Below are positions 40,983-48,102 of a DNA stretch of 64,000 nt, in pieces. The stretch lies in IMG/VR virus record IMGVR_UViG_3300023172_003539, positions 1 to 64,000 of that record; one strand, 5' to 3'. Every line of letters starts with the position of its first letter. The first letter of the stretch is position 1. The DNA comes from a virus. The position numbers were made by a program, and so were the translations under genes. Below the pieces are notes generated by a model, which worked only from the letters and a program-made list of their open reading frames with translations, ran no database searches and was not told the origin of the DNA.

Positions 40983-41424
40983 ATTATACTTCACAAATAT
41001 ACAAATGAGGAATGCTCTCATTCAGATCGAAGACAAAATGGTTCACACTCCGTGGATGCCTACAGTGATTATGGGTATCAACAGAGGAGGTTGTATTCCT
41101 GGTGTATATTTGTCTCATAGATTAAAAGTTGCACACGAAGTACTTGATATTAGATTGAGAGATCATAAAAGCACACCTAACTTAAACAATCTAAAATCAA
41201 ATCATGAACAAGGTCATAGAATATTAATCATAGACGACATCAATGACAGCGGAGCAACATTTCAATACATCATTGACAACTTCGGAAAACATGACAACAT
41301 AAAATTTGCTTCTCTAATCAATAATAAACCATCACCGGTAAAAATGGATTTTCATGGTTACGATATTGATAAGGATACCAATCCACAATGGGTAGTATTT
41401 CCATGGGAAGAATGGGACAAGTAA
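40954..41424 (+). CDS. Purine phosphoribosyltransferase (Gpt/Hpt-like)
   Basis: 156 residues, about the length of E. coli Gpt. PRPP-binding motif RILIIDDINDSGATF, an early GINRGGCIPGVYLSHRL loop and a C-terminal WVVFPWEEWD as in xanthine-guanine phosphoribosyltransferases. Makes GMP, XMP or IMP from free base. Overlaps guaC by 29 bases, so purine salvage genes are paired. Confidence 0.82.
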   Translation: MTDTKLTTSKLYFTNIQMRNALIQIEDKMVHTPWMPTVIMGINRGGCIPGVYLSHRLKVAHEVLDIRLRDHKSTPNLNNLKSNHEQGHRILIIDDINDSGATFQYIIDNFGKHDNIKFASLINNKPSPVKMDFHGYDIDKDTNPQWVVFPWEEWDK

Positions 41425-41437
41425 CGTCAAAGTTGTA

Positions 41438-41467
41438 TTGACAACATCATATAAAAACTGTTAAAAT
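41438..41467 (+). promoter_or_regulatory. Sigma70-type promoter of the transporter gene
   Basis: TTGACA (41438-41443), 18-base spacer, TAAAAT (41462-41467). Followed by a leader with a strong Shine-Dalgarno (AGGAGG, 41490-41495) before ATG 41499. Confidence 0.6.
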
Positions 41468-41498
41468 ATTGAACATTAACTAACCTATAGGAGGCTTA

Positions 41499-42146
41499 AT
41501 GTTTAAATCACTACTAGCAGGTGTAGATAAGACACTTGTAAGAAATCTAGTAATTCTACACACACTCGTTATCGCTGTGTCGAACTATCTAGTCACGATC
41601 AGATTTGATTTATTCCCCGGTGCGGATCTTCCATTATTTGGATCGTTTCCATTAGCGGCGGCGGCATTCACATTTCCGATTGTTGTAGTAGCAACTGACT
41701 TGACTGTAAGGTTGGTCGGCAAGGAAGCGGGAAGGGCCGTTGTAGCAATGGCGATCATTCCGGCTATCGTGGCATCAGTACTGGTACTGTTGGCACTGGG
41801 TGATCCACACGCATACAGAGTTGGATTCGCATCAGGTACAGCATACGCGATCGGTACCATGCTGGACGTGTACGTCTTCCAAGCGATCAGAGAAAGATCT
41901 GACAACTGGTGGGCGGCACCGGCACTTTCGACCATCGCGGCAAACATAATCGATACATACTCATTCTTTTATGTTGCGTTCGCAGGATCCCTCGACGCAG
42001 AGGGCAAACTGAGTTGGATTGGTGCCAACTGGCATATCGTTGCACAGAACAACACATTGACCAAGATTGTGGTTGGCTTGATAGTATTCTTACCAGCATA
42101 TGGTATACTATTGAACAGACTGCAAGTTATAGGCAAGAAAAAATAA
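41499..42146 (+). CDS. yhhQ: YhhQ/VUT-family queuosine-precursor transporter
   Basis: 215 residues, about six hydrophobic segments, with LVIAVSNYLVTIRF, TFPIVVVATDLTVRLVGKEAGR (the conserved TD in the transporter core) and SYFFYVAFAG-like DTYSFFYVAFAGS. The family imports preQ0/preQ1. Codon and base use look richer in GC than the flanking genes (many gcg, ggc, ccg), and it has its own promoter, strong SD and a terminator-like hairpin, all hints of a recent, self-contained acquisition. It fits the 7-deazaguanine theme. Confidence 0.88.
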   Translation: MFKSLLAGVDKTLVRNLVILHTLVIAVSNYLVTIRFDLFPGADLPLFGSFPLAAAAFTFPIVVVATDLTVRLVGKEAGRAVVAMAIIPAIVASVLVLLALGDPHAYRVGFASGTAYAIGTMLDVYVFQAIRERSDNWWAAPALSTIAANIIDTYSFFYVAFAGSLDAEGKLSWIGANWHIVAQNNTLTKIVVGLIVFLPAYGILLNRLQVIGKKK

Positions 42147-42152
42147 TCTCTA

Positions 42153-42174
42153 GGGGGGAGTTTTTTCTCCCCCC
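42153..42174 (+). terminator. GC-rich hairpin after the transporter gene
   Basis: Perfect 8-bp stem GGGGGGAG (42153-42160) / CTCCCCCC (42167-42174) with a T6 loop, starting 7 bases after the yhhQ stop. No T-run follows the stem, so it may end transcription weakly or protect the 3' end. The next promoter starts two bases later. Confidence 0.55.
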
Positions 42175-42175
42175 A

Positions 42176-42204
42176 TTGACTATGAAATTAAATAATGTTA
42201 TAAT
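42176..42204 (+). promoter_or_regulatory. Sigma70-type promoter of the cupin/amidinotransferase operon
   Basis: TTGACT (42176-42181), 17-base spacer, TATAAT (42199-42204), 6 bases to ATG 42211; leaderless transcript predicted. Confidence 0.75.
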
Positions 42205-42210
42205 TGTATT

Positions 42211-42594
42211 ATGAAAGCAGGAAAAATTTGGGGAAACACGGAACTTGTACACGCAAATGGTGTGTTAGAATTCCATAGAATAGAATATAAAAAAGGCGGT
42301 GTTTGTTCTAAACATCTGCACGAATACAAATGGAACGGTTTTTTTGTTGAATCAGGAAAAATGAAAATTCGTGTATGGCAAAAAGATTACGATCTAGTAG
42401 ATGAAACAATATTAAATGCAGGAGACTTTACAAGAGTCAAACCTGGACTGTATCACTCATTCGAAGGTCTAGAAGACGGAGTTGCATTTGAACTGTACTG
42501 GGCGGAATTCAATCACAACGATATAAAAAGAGAATCAGTCGGTCATATCAAAACTGATAACGTAGTACGTTTGGACAAAAAGAAAGGGAAATAA
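42211..42594 (+). CDS. Cupin-domain protein
   Basis: 127 residues. Cupin motif 1: GGVCSKHLHEYKWNGFFVESG (as KHLHE...E), motif 2: AGDFTRVKPGLYHSFE. Three His and one Glu could bind a metal. Single-domain cupins bind small ligands or are isomerases/dioxygenases. First gene of a three-gene operon with the amidinotransferase-like enzyme (stop/start overlap), so it may act on the same metabolite. Confidence 0.75.
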   Translation: MKAGKIWGNTELVHANGVLEFHRIEYKKGGVCSKHLHEYKWNGFFVESGKMKIRVWQKDYDLVDETILNAGDFTRVKPGLYHSFEGLEDGVAFELYWAEFNHNDIKRESVGHIKTDNVVRLDKKKGK

Positions 42595-43616
42595 TGATCC
42601 CTATCAAAGGTTATGCAACCTTTCATCCTTTAAAACATTGTTTAATTGGGAAAAATTTTTCAAGCAACTTCTTTGAAAAAATTACAAAAAATACAAAAGT
42701 TTCTGATCCATTAAAAAAAATCGCCGATGAAACAGAAGAAGACTATCAAATACTCGAAAAACTTTTAAAAGATGCCGGTGTTGAAACACACAGACCAGAA
42801 TTTGACGAATCGTTGTATGACGGTAACTTTCATGGTAGACCTCCTGTGTGTCCTAGAGATCATTTTGGAGTGATCGGAGAAACTTTTTATGCCACACAAC
42901 CCACTAGTTTTTATTCTCATACATTAAAACAGATTGATCCAAAATCATTATTTTTACAAAACTGGGATTATGAAACAGCCATAGTTAGCACAGCAAATAT
43001 TTGTAGAGTCGGAAAAGACATATTCTGGGATAGAAAGATTACAAAATTATGGGATGGCACAGGAACAGAACAACAATGTATGGATCGTATCAATCAAATA
43101 AAAGAAAAATGGATCAATGAAGGATTTCGTGTACATGAATCAGACAGAGGATATCACTCGGACGGTGCTTTTTGTGTGGTCAAACCGGGCTGTATAGTAT
43201 CCTTGTTTGATGTACAGGATTATAAAACAGAATTTCCCAATTGGGACGTATTATATCTACCAGACCAATCATGGGACAAAATGAGTTCTTTTTTAAAAAT
43301 GAAAGAAAAGGTTGGAGGGAGATGGTGGTTAAAAGGAGAAGAACACAACAATCAATTAATAGAATTTGTCAATACTTGGCTAGATAAGTGGGTGGGTTTT
43401 GTTGAGGAAACTGTGTTTGATGTTAATATGTTATCTATCGATGAAAACACAATAATCTGTAACAATTATAACAAAGAAGTTTTTGAACATTTTAAAAAAC
43501 ACAAAATAGAACCAATCATATTTAATTTTAGACATCGATATTTTTGGGACGGTGGTGTACATTGTATCACACAAGATTTATACAGAGAAGGAACACAGGA
43601 GGATTATCTTGGCTGA
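42594..43616 (+). CDS. Amidinotransferase/pentein-family enzyme
   Basis: 340 residues. Pentein-fold signatures: RPPVCPRDHFGVIGETFYAT (split), catalytic His in YHSDGAFCVV (H188, D190), NMLSIDENTIICNN, and the C-terminal Cys nucleophile in GGVHCITQDL (C324). This is the arrangement of L-arginine:glycine and inosamine-phosphate amidinotransferases, which move the guanidine group of arginine; hydrolytic relatives (DDAH, ADI) are possible. Known amidinotransferases are of similar size. Coupled to the cupin and to the small gene after it. An unusual activity for a phage. Confidence 0.78.
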   Translation: MIPIKGYATFHPLKHCLIGKNFSSNFFEKITKNTKVSDPLKKIADETEEDYQILEKLLKDAGVETHRPEFDESLYDGNFHGRPPVCPRDHFGVIGETFYATQPTSFYSHTLKQIDPKSLFLQNWDYETAIVSTANICRVGKDIFWDRKITKLWDGTGTEQQCMDRINQIKEKWINEGFRVHESDRGYHSDGAFCVVKPGCIVSLFDVQDYKTEFPNWDVLYLPDQSWDKMSSFLKMKEKVGGRWWLKGEEHNNQLIEFVNTWLDKWVGFVEETVFDVNMLSIDENTIICNNYNKEVFEHFKKHKIEPIIFNFRHRYFWDGGVHCITQDLYREGTQEDYLG

Positions 43617-43956
43617 CATATATCATATTTTCGCGGATCATAACAAAAATGTAGATGCCAAAGAATTTGCAAAAAAAATGAGAATTTTTTTAGACAAATT
43701 AGTAGAAATGAAAAGGATGAAAAGTTATCGTTTGACAAGAGCAAAATTGGGATTCCGTTCAATGAATTTACCAGAATTCCATGTGATGATGGAATTTGAC
43801 AATATGCAACAACTCGATGATGCCATGACCTCGGTAATACGCAACGAAGAAAGTATCGACGAATCACACGTGGCATTTAATCAATTAGTAGACACGGAAA
43901 CAATACAACATTTTTTGTATAGAGATTTTCCAGACGGAGTTGACCAATCTAAATAA
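43609..43956 (+). CDS. Small protein coupled to the amidinotransferase (DUF6614-like)
   Basis: 115 residues from TTG 43609, chosen because a perfect AGGAGG (43597-43602) lies 6 bases upstream; an ATG at 43552 lies deep inside the previous gene. ADIYHIFADHNKNVDAKEFA, then SYRLTRAKLGFRSMNLPEFH and MMEFDNMQQLDDAM fit a small ferredoxin-like (dabb/antibiotic-monooxygenase style) fold; I recall this type as DUF6614. Its last codons hold the -35 of queE. Confidence 0.6.
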   Translation: MADIYHIFADHNKNVDAKEFAKKMRIFLDKLVEMKRMKSYRLTRAKLGFRSMNLPEFHVMMEFDNMQQLDDAMTSVIRNEESIDESHVAFNQLVDTETIQHFLYRDFPDGVDQSK

Positions 43957-43968
43957 ACATAGTATTAT
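43940..43968 (+). promoter_or_regulatory. Sigma70-type promoter of queE
   Basis: TTGACC (43940-43945), 17-base spacer, TATTAT (43963-43968), 6 bases to ATG 43975; leaderless transcript predicted. Confidence 0.6.
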
Positions 43969-43974
43969 TATATA

Positions 43975-44868
43975 ATGGAAAAAAAATATTATTATTCAGA
44001 GATATTCTATTCGATACAAGGCGAAGGACATTATACCGGTATTCCCACTGCTTGGATACGTTTCTTCTTGTGTAATCTACAGTGCAACGGATTTGGACAA
44101 TTAAATCCAACCAATCCAGACACTTATGAATTGCCATTTGAAGAGTTTGATGTTTCTACTGTGACAAGAGTAGAGGATTTACCTGTATGGAATAAAGGAT
44201 GTGATTCGTCATACACTTGGGCAAAAAAATATAAACATTTAATGGGTCAGGCTACTGCATCGGAACTAGCAGACAAAGTCATTGATATATTAAAAAATGA
44301 TTCTAATCCAACAGGATCGTTTCTGCATCCTGTGTCTAGGCAACAACAACATCTTTGTATCACAGGTGGGGAACCACTTATGCCTCAGTCTCAAAAAGCA
44401 TTTATAGAAGTCTACAAAGAACTAGTGAAAAGAAATAACATACCGGAATCTATTACATTTGAAACTAACGGCACACAAAAACTCACAGATGAATTTAAAG
44501 AACTTGTTAGAACTATAGATACAGAGATATTTTTTTCAATATCACCTAAACTATGGACCGTAGCCGGAGAAAAACGAGAAAAAGCAATAAGGCCTGATAT
44601 AGTTAAGGAATACAGAGAATTATCATTACAAGGACAACTAAAATTTGTTCTAGGCAACAAAGACGAACAATGGAATGAAATGGAAGAGGTTCTGAAACTG
44701 TTTAGGTCGACAGGTATCGATTATCCTGTATGGATCATGCCAGTGGGTGCTAGGGAAGAAGAACAGTCAGCAACAGCAGGTGAAGTGGCAAAAAGAGCCT
44801 TCCAGAGAGGATATAATGTGGCGGCAAGAGTACACGTTCACTTGTTTGGTAATGCTATTGGAACATAA
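43975..44868 (+). CDS. queE: 7-carboxy-7-deazaguanine synthase QueE (radical SAM)
   Basis: 297 residues. YSIQGEGHYTGIPTAWIRF is the diagnostic QueE start. The first two cluster cysteines are C33 and C37 (CNLQC), but the third appears only at C76 in GCDSSYTW, so about 38 residues are inserted where most family members have two. CITGGEPLM and ETNGTQ follow as usual. Converts carboxy-tetrahydropterin into 7-carboxy-7-deazaguanine. QueC, which makes preQ0, is not in the window. Own promoter. Confidence 0.9.
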   Translation: MEKKYYYSEIFYSIQGEGHYTGIPTAWIRFFLCNLQCNGFGQLNPTNPDTYELPFEEFDVSTVTRVEDLPVWNKGCDSSYTWAKKYKHLMGQATASELADKVIDILKNDSNPTGSFLHPVSRQQQHLCITGGEPLMPQSQKAFIEVYKELVKRNNIPESITFETNGTQKLTDEFKELVRTIDTEIFFSISPKLWTVAGEKREKAIRPDIVKEYRELSLQGQLKFVLGNKDEQWNEMEEVLKLFRSTGIDYPVWIMPVGAREEEQSATAGEVAKRAFQRGYNVAARVHVHLFGNAIGT

Positions 44869-44869
44869 T

Positions 44870-44898
44870 TTGACAATAAACAAAAAAATATATATAAT
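44870..44898 (+). promoter_or_regulatory. Consensus sigma70 promoter
   Basis: TTGACA (44870-44875), 17-base spacer, TATAAT (44893-44898): perfect match. ATG 44905 follows after 6 bases, so the mRNA should be leaderless. Confidence 0.85.
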
Positions 44899-44904
44899 AT
44901 AGAT

Positions 44905-45222
44905 ATGAAAGTTAAAAAAACTACAAAAAGTAAAAAAACTAAAAAAGACAAAAACAAAAGCGAAGAACCATGGGTCAAAGTATTGAACATGAATGTCAAT
45001 CCGGAGAATCCCAAGAATGGTTTTTTCGAGTTGGATTGGAATGACGAATTTGTGAATATGTTGAAGCAGAATGGTTACACAGGAGAATCACAGGAAGAGA
45101 TAGTAGATCGTTGGTTTCAATCTCTTTGTAGAACAATCGGCAATGAACAAGGTATGGATATTACCGGAGCCGGATATGTTCAGATCAACAGACGAGACGA
45201 CGGCAAAACCGAAGTATCGTAA
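44905..45222 (+). CDS. Small early protein with basic N-terminus, unknown function
   Basis: 105 residues. Lys-rich first 22 residues, then EEPWVKVLNMNVNPENPKNGFFELDWNDEF (in two runs) and SQEEIVDRWFQSLC. Driven by the strongest promoter in the window, so probably abundant early in infection and possibly a host-takeover factor (inference). Overlaps the next gene by 47 bases. Confidence 0.6.
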   Translation: MKVKKTTKSKKTKKDKNKSEEPWVKVLNMNVNPENPKNGFFELDWNDEFVNMLKQNGYTGESQEEIVDRWFQSLCRTIGNEQGMDITGAGYVQINRRDDGKTEVS

Positions 45223-46168
45223 AGTGGATCCACAAGTTTATATCTTTAATAGTGCAGGGTGTCATGGTCATTATTTGACATATCTAATTGATCGTCTGAG
45301 TAGGAAAACACCGGAACTGAAAGAACTTCCATTTAATAGTTTAGGAAACTCCCATCTCAAAGTAAATTACTCAGGATTTTCTCAATTTGTTGATTCTCAT
45401 AAACACACCGCGGCTATCGGTCTTTTAAATCAAAATATAATAAAACTTGTTTTTACAAATGATGTACTGTATTATGAACGGGCGGCCATGAACAGAGCCG
45501 AGGATTCGGATAGAGATATCAACAACATAAACAAAGACATATCGTTTTTAAAACAATACAACTTAGAATTTTATAACAAGATTCGTGAACTGTACTCTAT
45601 AAAAAATGACAACGTGCCCAAATGGATGTTGCGTGACGCATTCAAAATAGGATTCTTGGATTGGAAAAATCAGGGTAGTGTGAAAAGAGATAGAGAACAA
45701 ATCATATGGATGAATGAAAATTTCAAAAATAACAAATTGCACTTTACCCACGTGAATGTATTTTTTAGTTACGAATCTTTAAAAACAGAATTAGAAGAAC
45801 TAGATAAAAAATTTGATTTAGATTTAAATTTTGAGGAATTAGAAATGCTCTACAACGAGTTTTCAAAGAGAAATAAAATATTACATTCACATAGAAATAC
45901 GGACATGGTGTTAAATGCTGTACGTGATCACAAAGATATTTCCATTCCAAATTTGGATATAATACAACAGGCCTATGTTTATGCCCAACTAGAAAAATTA
46001 CATAGATTTATAGTGATGCCAATGACTGACTATTTTTTTACGACTACCGGTGAAATATTGGATTTTGTAAATCTATATCCCCAACACTATAAAGCAATGA
46101 ACCCTAATTTACCAACATTCAATAACATACCCAATCCGTTCTTTTTACATAGACAGAATAAAAAATAA
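45176..46168 (+). CDS. Possible sulfotransferase-fold protein
   Basis: 330 residues from ATG 45176 (GGAG 8 bases upstream); ATG 45143 is an alternative. QVYIFNSAGCHGHYLTYLIDRLS near the N-terminus looks like the PAPS-binding strand-loop-helix of phage and bacterial sulfotransferase-like proteins (F-x-S-x-G-x-x-G-x-x-L). The rest is helical with many Asn/Lys/Tyr. No second PAPS motif is clear. Function uncertain. Confidence 0.45.
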   Translation: MFRSTDETTAKPKYRKVDPQVYIFNSAGCHGHYLTYLIDRLSRKTPELKELPFNSLGNSHLKVNYSGFSQFVDSHKHTAAIGLLNQNIIKLVFTNDVLYYERAAMNRAEDSDRDINNINKDISFLKQYNLEFYNKIRELYSIKNDNVPKWMLRDAFKIGFLDWKNQGSVKRDREQIIWMNENFKNNKLHFTHVNVFFSYESLKTELEELDKKFDLDLNFEELEMLYNEFSKRNKILHSHRNTDMVLNAVRDHKDISIPNLDIIQQAYVYAQLEKLHRFIVMPMTDYFFTTTGEILDFVNLYPQHYKAMNPNLPTFNNIPNPFFLHRQNKK

Positions 46169-46178
46169 ATGTTATAAT
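46150..46178 (+). promoter_or_regulatory. Sigma70-type promoter of the RNase H gene
   Basis: TAGACA (46150-46155), 17-base spacer, TATAAT (46173-46178), 6 bases to ATG 46185; leaderless transcript predicted. Lies over the end of the preceding gene. Confidence 0.7.
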
Positions 46179-46184
46179 ACTATT

Positions 46185-47171
46185 ATGACTCACATATTAG
46201 TAGACACTGCCAATACTTTCTTTAGAGCTCGACACGTTTTCCGTGGAGATACTTCTGAGAAAATTGGTATGGCTATACATATCACATTAAATTCTATCAA
46301 AAAAGCATGGAATGATTTTGATGGTTCTCATCTTATATTTTGTCTGGAAGGACGTAGTTGGCGTAAAGATTATTATCCTCCATACAAAAGAAATAGAAAA
46401 GAAACAGTGGATGCGATGTCTCCTACCGAACAAGAAGAAAATAAAGTGTTCTGGGAATGTTATGATGATTTTTGTGACTTCATAAAAACAAAAACAAATG
46501 CAACTGTTTTACAAAACTCACAAGTAGAAGCCGACGACTTGATTGCTAGATGGATTGATAGAAATCCTGATAAAAAATGTGTCATAATTAGTACCGACAA
46601 AGATCTAAACCAATTGGTAAATCAAAATGTTTCTCAATATAACGGTATCACTGAAGAAACTATGAAGATAGACGGTGTGTTTGATAAAAAAGGAAATCCA
46701 ATTATTGACAAGAAAACAAAACAACCCAAAAAATTAGACGAAAAAGAATGGATGCTATTTCAGAAGGCAATGAGAGGTGACCCATCGGACAATATTTTTT
46801 CAGCATATCCTGGTGTGCGTACCAAAGGAACAAAAAACAAAATTGGATTAACGGAAGCATTCGCGGACAGAGAAGCAAAAGGTTATACTTGGAATAATCT
46901 AATGTTAAGCAAATGGGTGGATGCGGACGGCAAAGAACACAGGGTGTTAGACGATTACACAAGGAATATGCAACTAGTGGACCTACACGCACAACCTGAA
47001 AACATAATACAAGAATTAGATCAAACAATAGATCAGGCCAGAGCAGATAATAAACAAATTTCACAAGTAGGAGTACGATTTATGAAATTTTGTGCCAAAT
47101 ACGACCTACAAAAAATTACAGAACAAGCACAATTATATGTAGAACCCTTCAACGCGGTGCTCAATGAATAA
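46185..47171 (+). CDS. rnh: T4-like RNase H / FEN-type 5'-3' exonuclease
   Basis: 328 residues. Metal-binding acids in ILVDTANTFFRARH, CLEGRSWRKDYYPPYKRNR, QVEADDLIARW and IISTDKDLNQLV; then a helical H3TH-like region with MRGDPSDNI. This matches T4 RNase H, which removes RNA primers and flaps during lagging-strand synthesis. Length close to T4 RNH (305). Overlaps the next gene by 8 bases. Confidence 0.9.
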   Translation: MTHILVDTANTFFRARHVFRGDTSEKIGMAIHITLNSIKKAWNDFDGSHLIFCLEGRSWRKDYYPPYKRNRKETVDAMSPTEQEENKVFWECYDDFCDFIKTKTNATVLQNSQVEADDLIARWIDRNPDKKCVIISTDKDLNQLVNQNVSQYNGITEETMKIDGVFDKKGNPIIDKKTKQPKKLDEKEWMLFQKAMRGDPSDNIFSAYPGVRTKGTKNKIGLTEAFADREAKGYTWNNLMLSKWVDADGKEHRVLDDYTRNMQLVDLHAQPENIIQELDQTIDQARADNKQISQVGVRFMKFCAKYDLQKITEQAQLYVEPFNAVLNE

Positions 47172-47577
47172 TCTATATCTTTTTCCTGCATTGCTATTTC
47201 CGGTCATACCGTTGATGATGATCAGTTTTGGAAATAGATATACTGCTATGTCCACTCTAATCAGAAAATTACACGACGATTTTATAAAACAGAAAAAGAA
47301 ATTATCAAAAAAGTCCAAGGAACGTACATTGGCCGAAATAAAAATACTCACGACCAGATTAAAAATTAATCGTTATGTACAAACCCTGGGAGGATTGGCA
47401 CTTGCTCTCAATCTCTTGGCTATTTTTTGTTTATATAAACAAAATGATGAGATGTTCTATTGGGTTTTTGGCACAGCATTAGGATTTTTTACAGTGTCGA
47501 TACTGTTATTTGTGGCAGAATTACAGGTTTCTGTACTTGCTTTGAAAAAACATCTTGAAGATTTGGGAGATTTATAG
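47164..47577 (+). CDS. DUF2721-like membrane protein
   Basis: 137 residues. A hydrophobic N-terminus (2-22), a positively charged cytoplasmic stretch (30-65, KQKKKLSKKSKERTLAEIKIL) and two spans at about 75-90 and 95-118, ending EISVxAL-like (ELQVSVLALKKHLEDL). This is the layout of DUF2721, whose role is unknown. Contains the promoter of the next gene near its end. Confidence 0.6.
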   Translation: MNNLYLFPALLFPVIPLMMISFGNRYTAMSTLIRKLHDDFIKQKKKLSKKSKERTLAEIKILTTRLKINRYVQTLGGLALALNLLAIFCLYKQNDEMFYWVFGTALGFFTVSILLFVAELQVSVLALKKHLEDLGDL

Positions 47578-47583
47578 TAAAAT
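47555..47583 (+). promoter_or_regulatory. Sigma70-type promoter (weaker match)
   Basis: TTGAAG (47555-47560), 17-base spacer, TAAAAT (47578-47583), 6 bases to ATG 47590. The spacing is the same as in the strong leaderless promoters, which supports it. Confidence 0.5.
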
Positions 47584-47589
47584 ATCTTT

Positions 47590-48102
47590 ATGTCAATTAA
47601 TGCAAAAACACTGATAAAAGACAAATTTTGGATCGTGGAAAGCAACGGTCACAAATTGGGCACTTTACAAAAAGAAGACACCAATGGTTGGATATTTCTA
47701 GGTAAAAATCAAGGAAAGGAAGTATTTCATACAAAAGATAGTTTATATAAAAAATTTGGTGAAAAACTTTTTTCCAGTGACATAACAATACCTAGTGATG
47801 TTGAACCCGAGAACACTGACACAAATTGGGAAGTACACGGATTTCCTGTAAATCAAAAACCTTTCAACCCAATATTTGACGTGCAAAAAAAATTACCAAT
47901 ATATACAAAAGCAAAAAAAAGTAAAAGCCAATTTTGTGCAGGGTACTACATAATAGACTTTCCTAAAGGATGGCGTAAAGCATACTGTCCAAAATTGATT
48001 ACATTGCAAAGATATGATTATAAAGGACCTATAAAAACAAAAATTGAGATGCAACAGATTTTGAACAATGCAATCAAAGAGAACATATCAGCCAATATTT
48101 GA
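47590..48102 (+). CDS. Conserved T4-like phage protein, unknown function
   Basis: 170 residues. Contains LIKDKFWIVESNGHKLGTLQ, WEVHGFPVNQKPFNPIFDVQ (both conserved in T4-like cyanophages as I recall), KSKSQFCAGYYIIDFPKGWR and YCPKLITLQRYDYKGP. The C-terminal part with FCAGYY...RKAYCPK looks like a compact, nucleic-acid- or peptide-binding unit. No enzyme motif. Overlaps the aminotransferase-like gene by 35 bases. Confidence 0.6.
   Translation: MSINAKTLIKDKFWIVESNGHKLGTLQKEDTNGWIFLGKNQGKEVFHTKDSLYKKFGEKLFSSDITIPSDVEPENTDTNWEVHGFPVNQKPFNPIFDVQKKLPIYTKAKKSKSQFCAGYYIIDFPKGWRKAYCPKLITLQRYDYKGPIKTKIEMQQILNNAIKENISANI

Noticed and set aside
42153-42174. Classic rho-independent terminator
   Set aside because: Stem is perfect but the T-run is in the loop and none follows the stem, so it is listed only as terminator-like.
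41909-42214. 101-residue plus-strand frame over the end of the transporter gene
   Set aside because: Different frame of yhhQ running through the hairpin; no start signal and no protein pattern.
31854-44868. QueC (preQ0 synthase) in the deazaguanine region
   Set aside because: No PP-loop (SGGxDS) motif found in any frame of the region.
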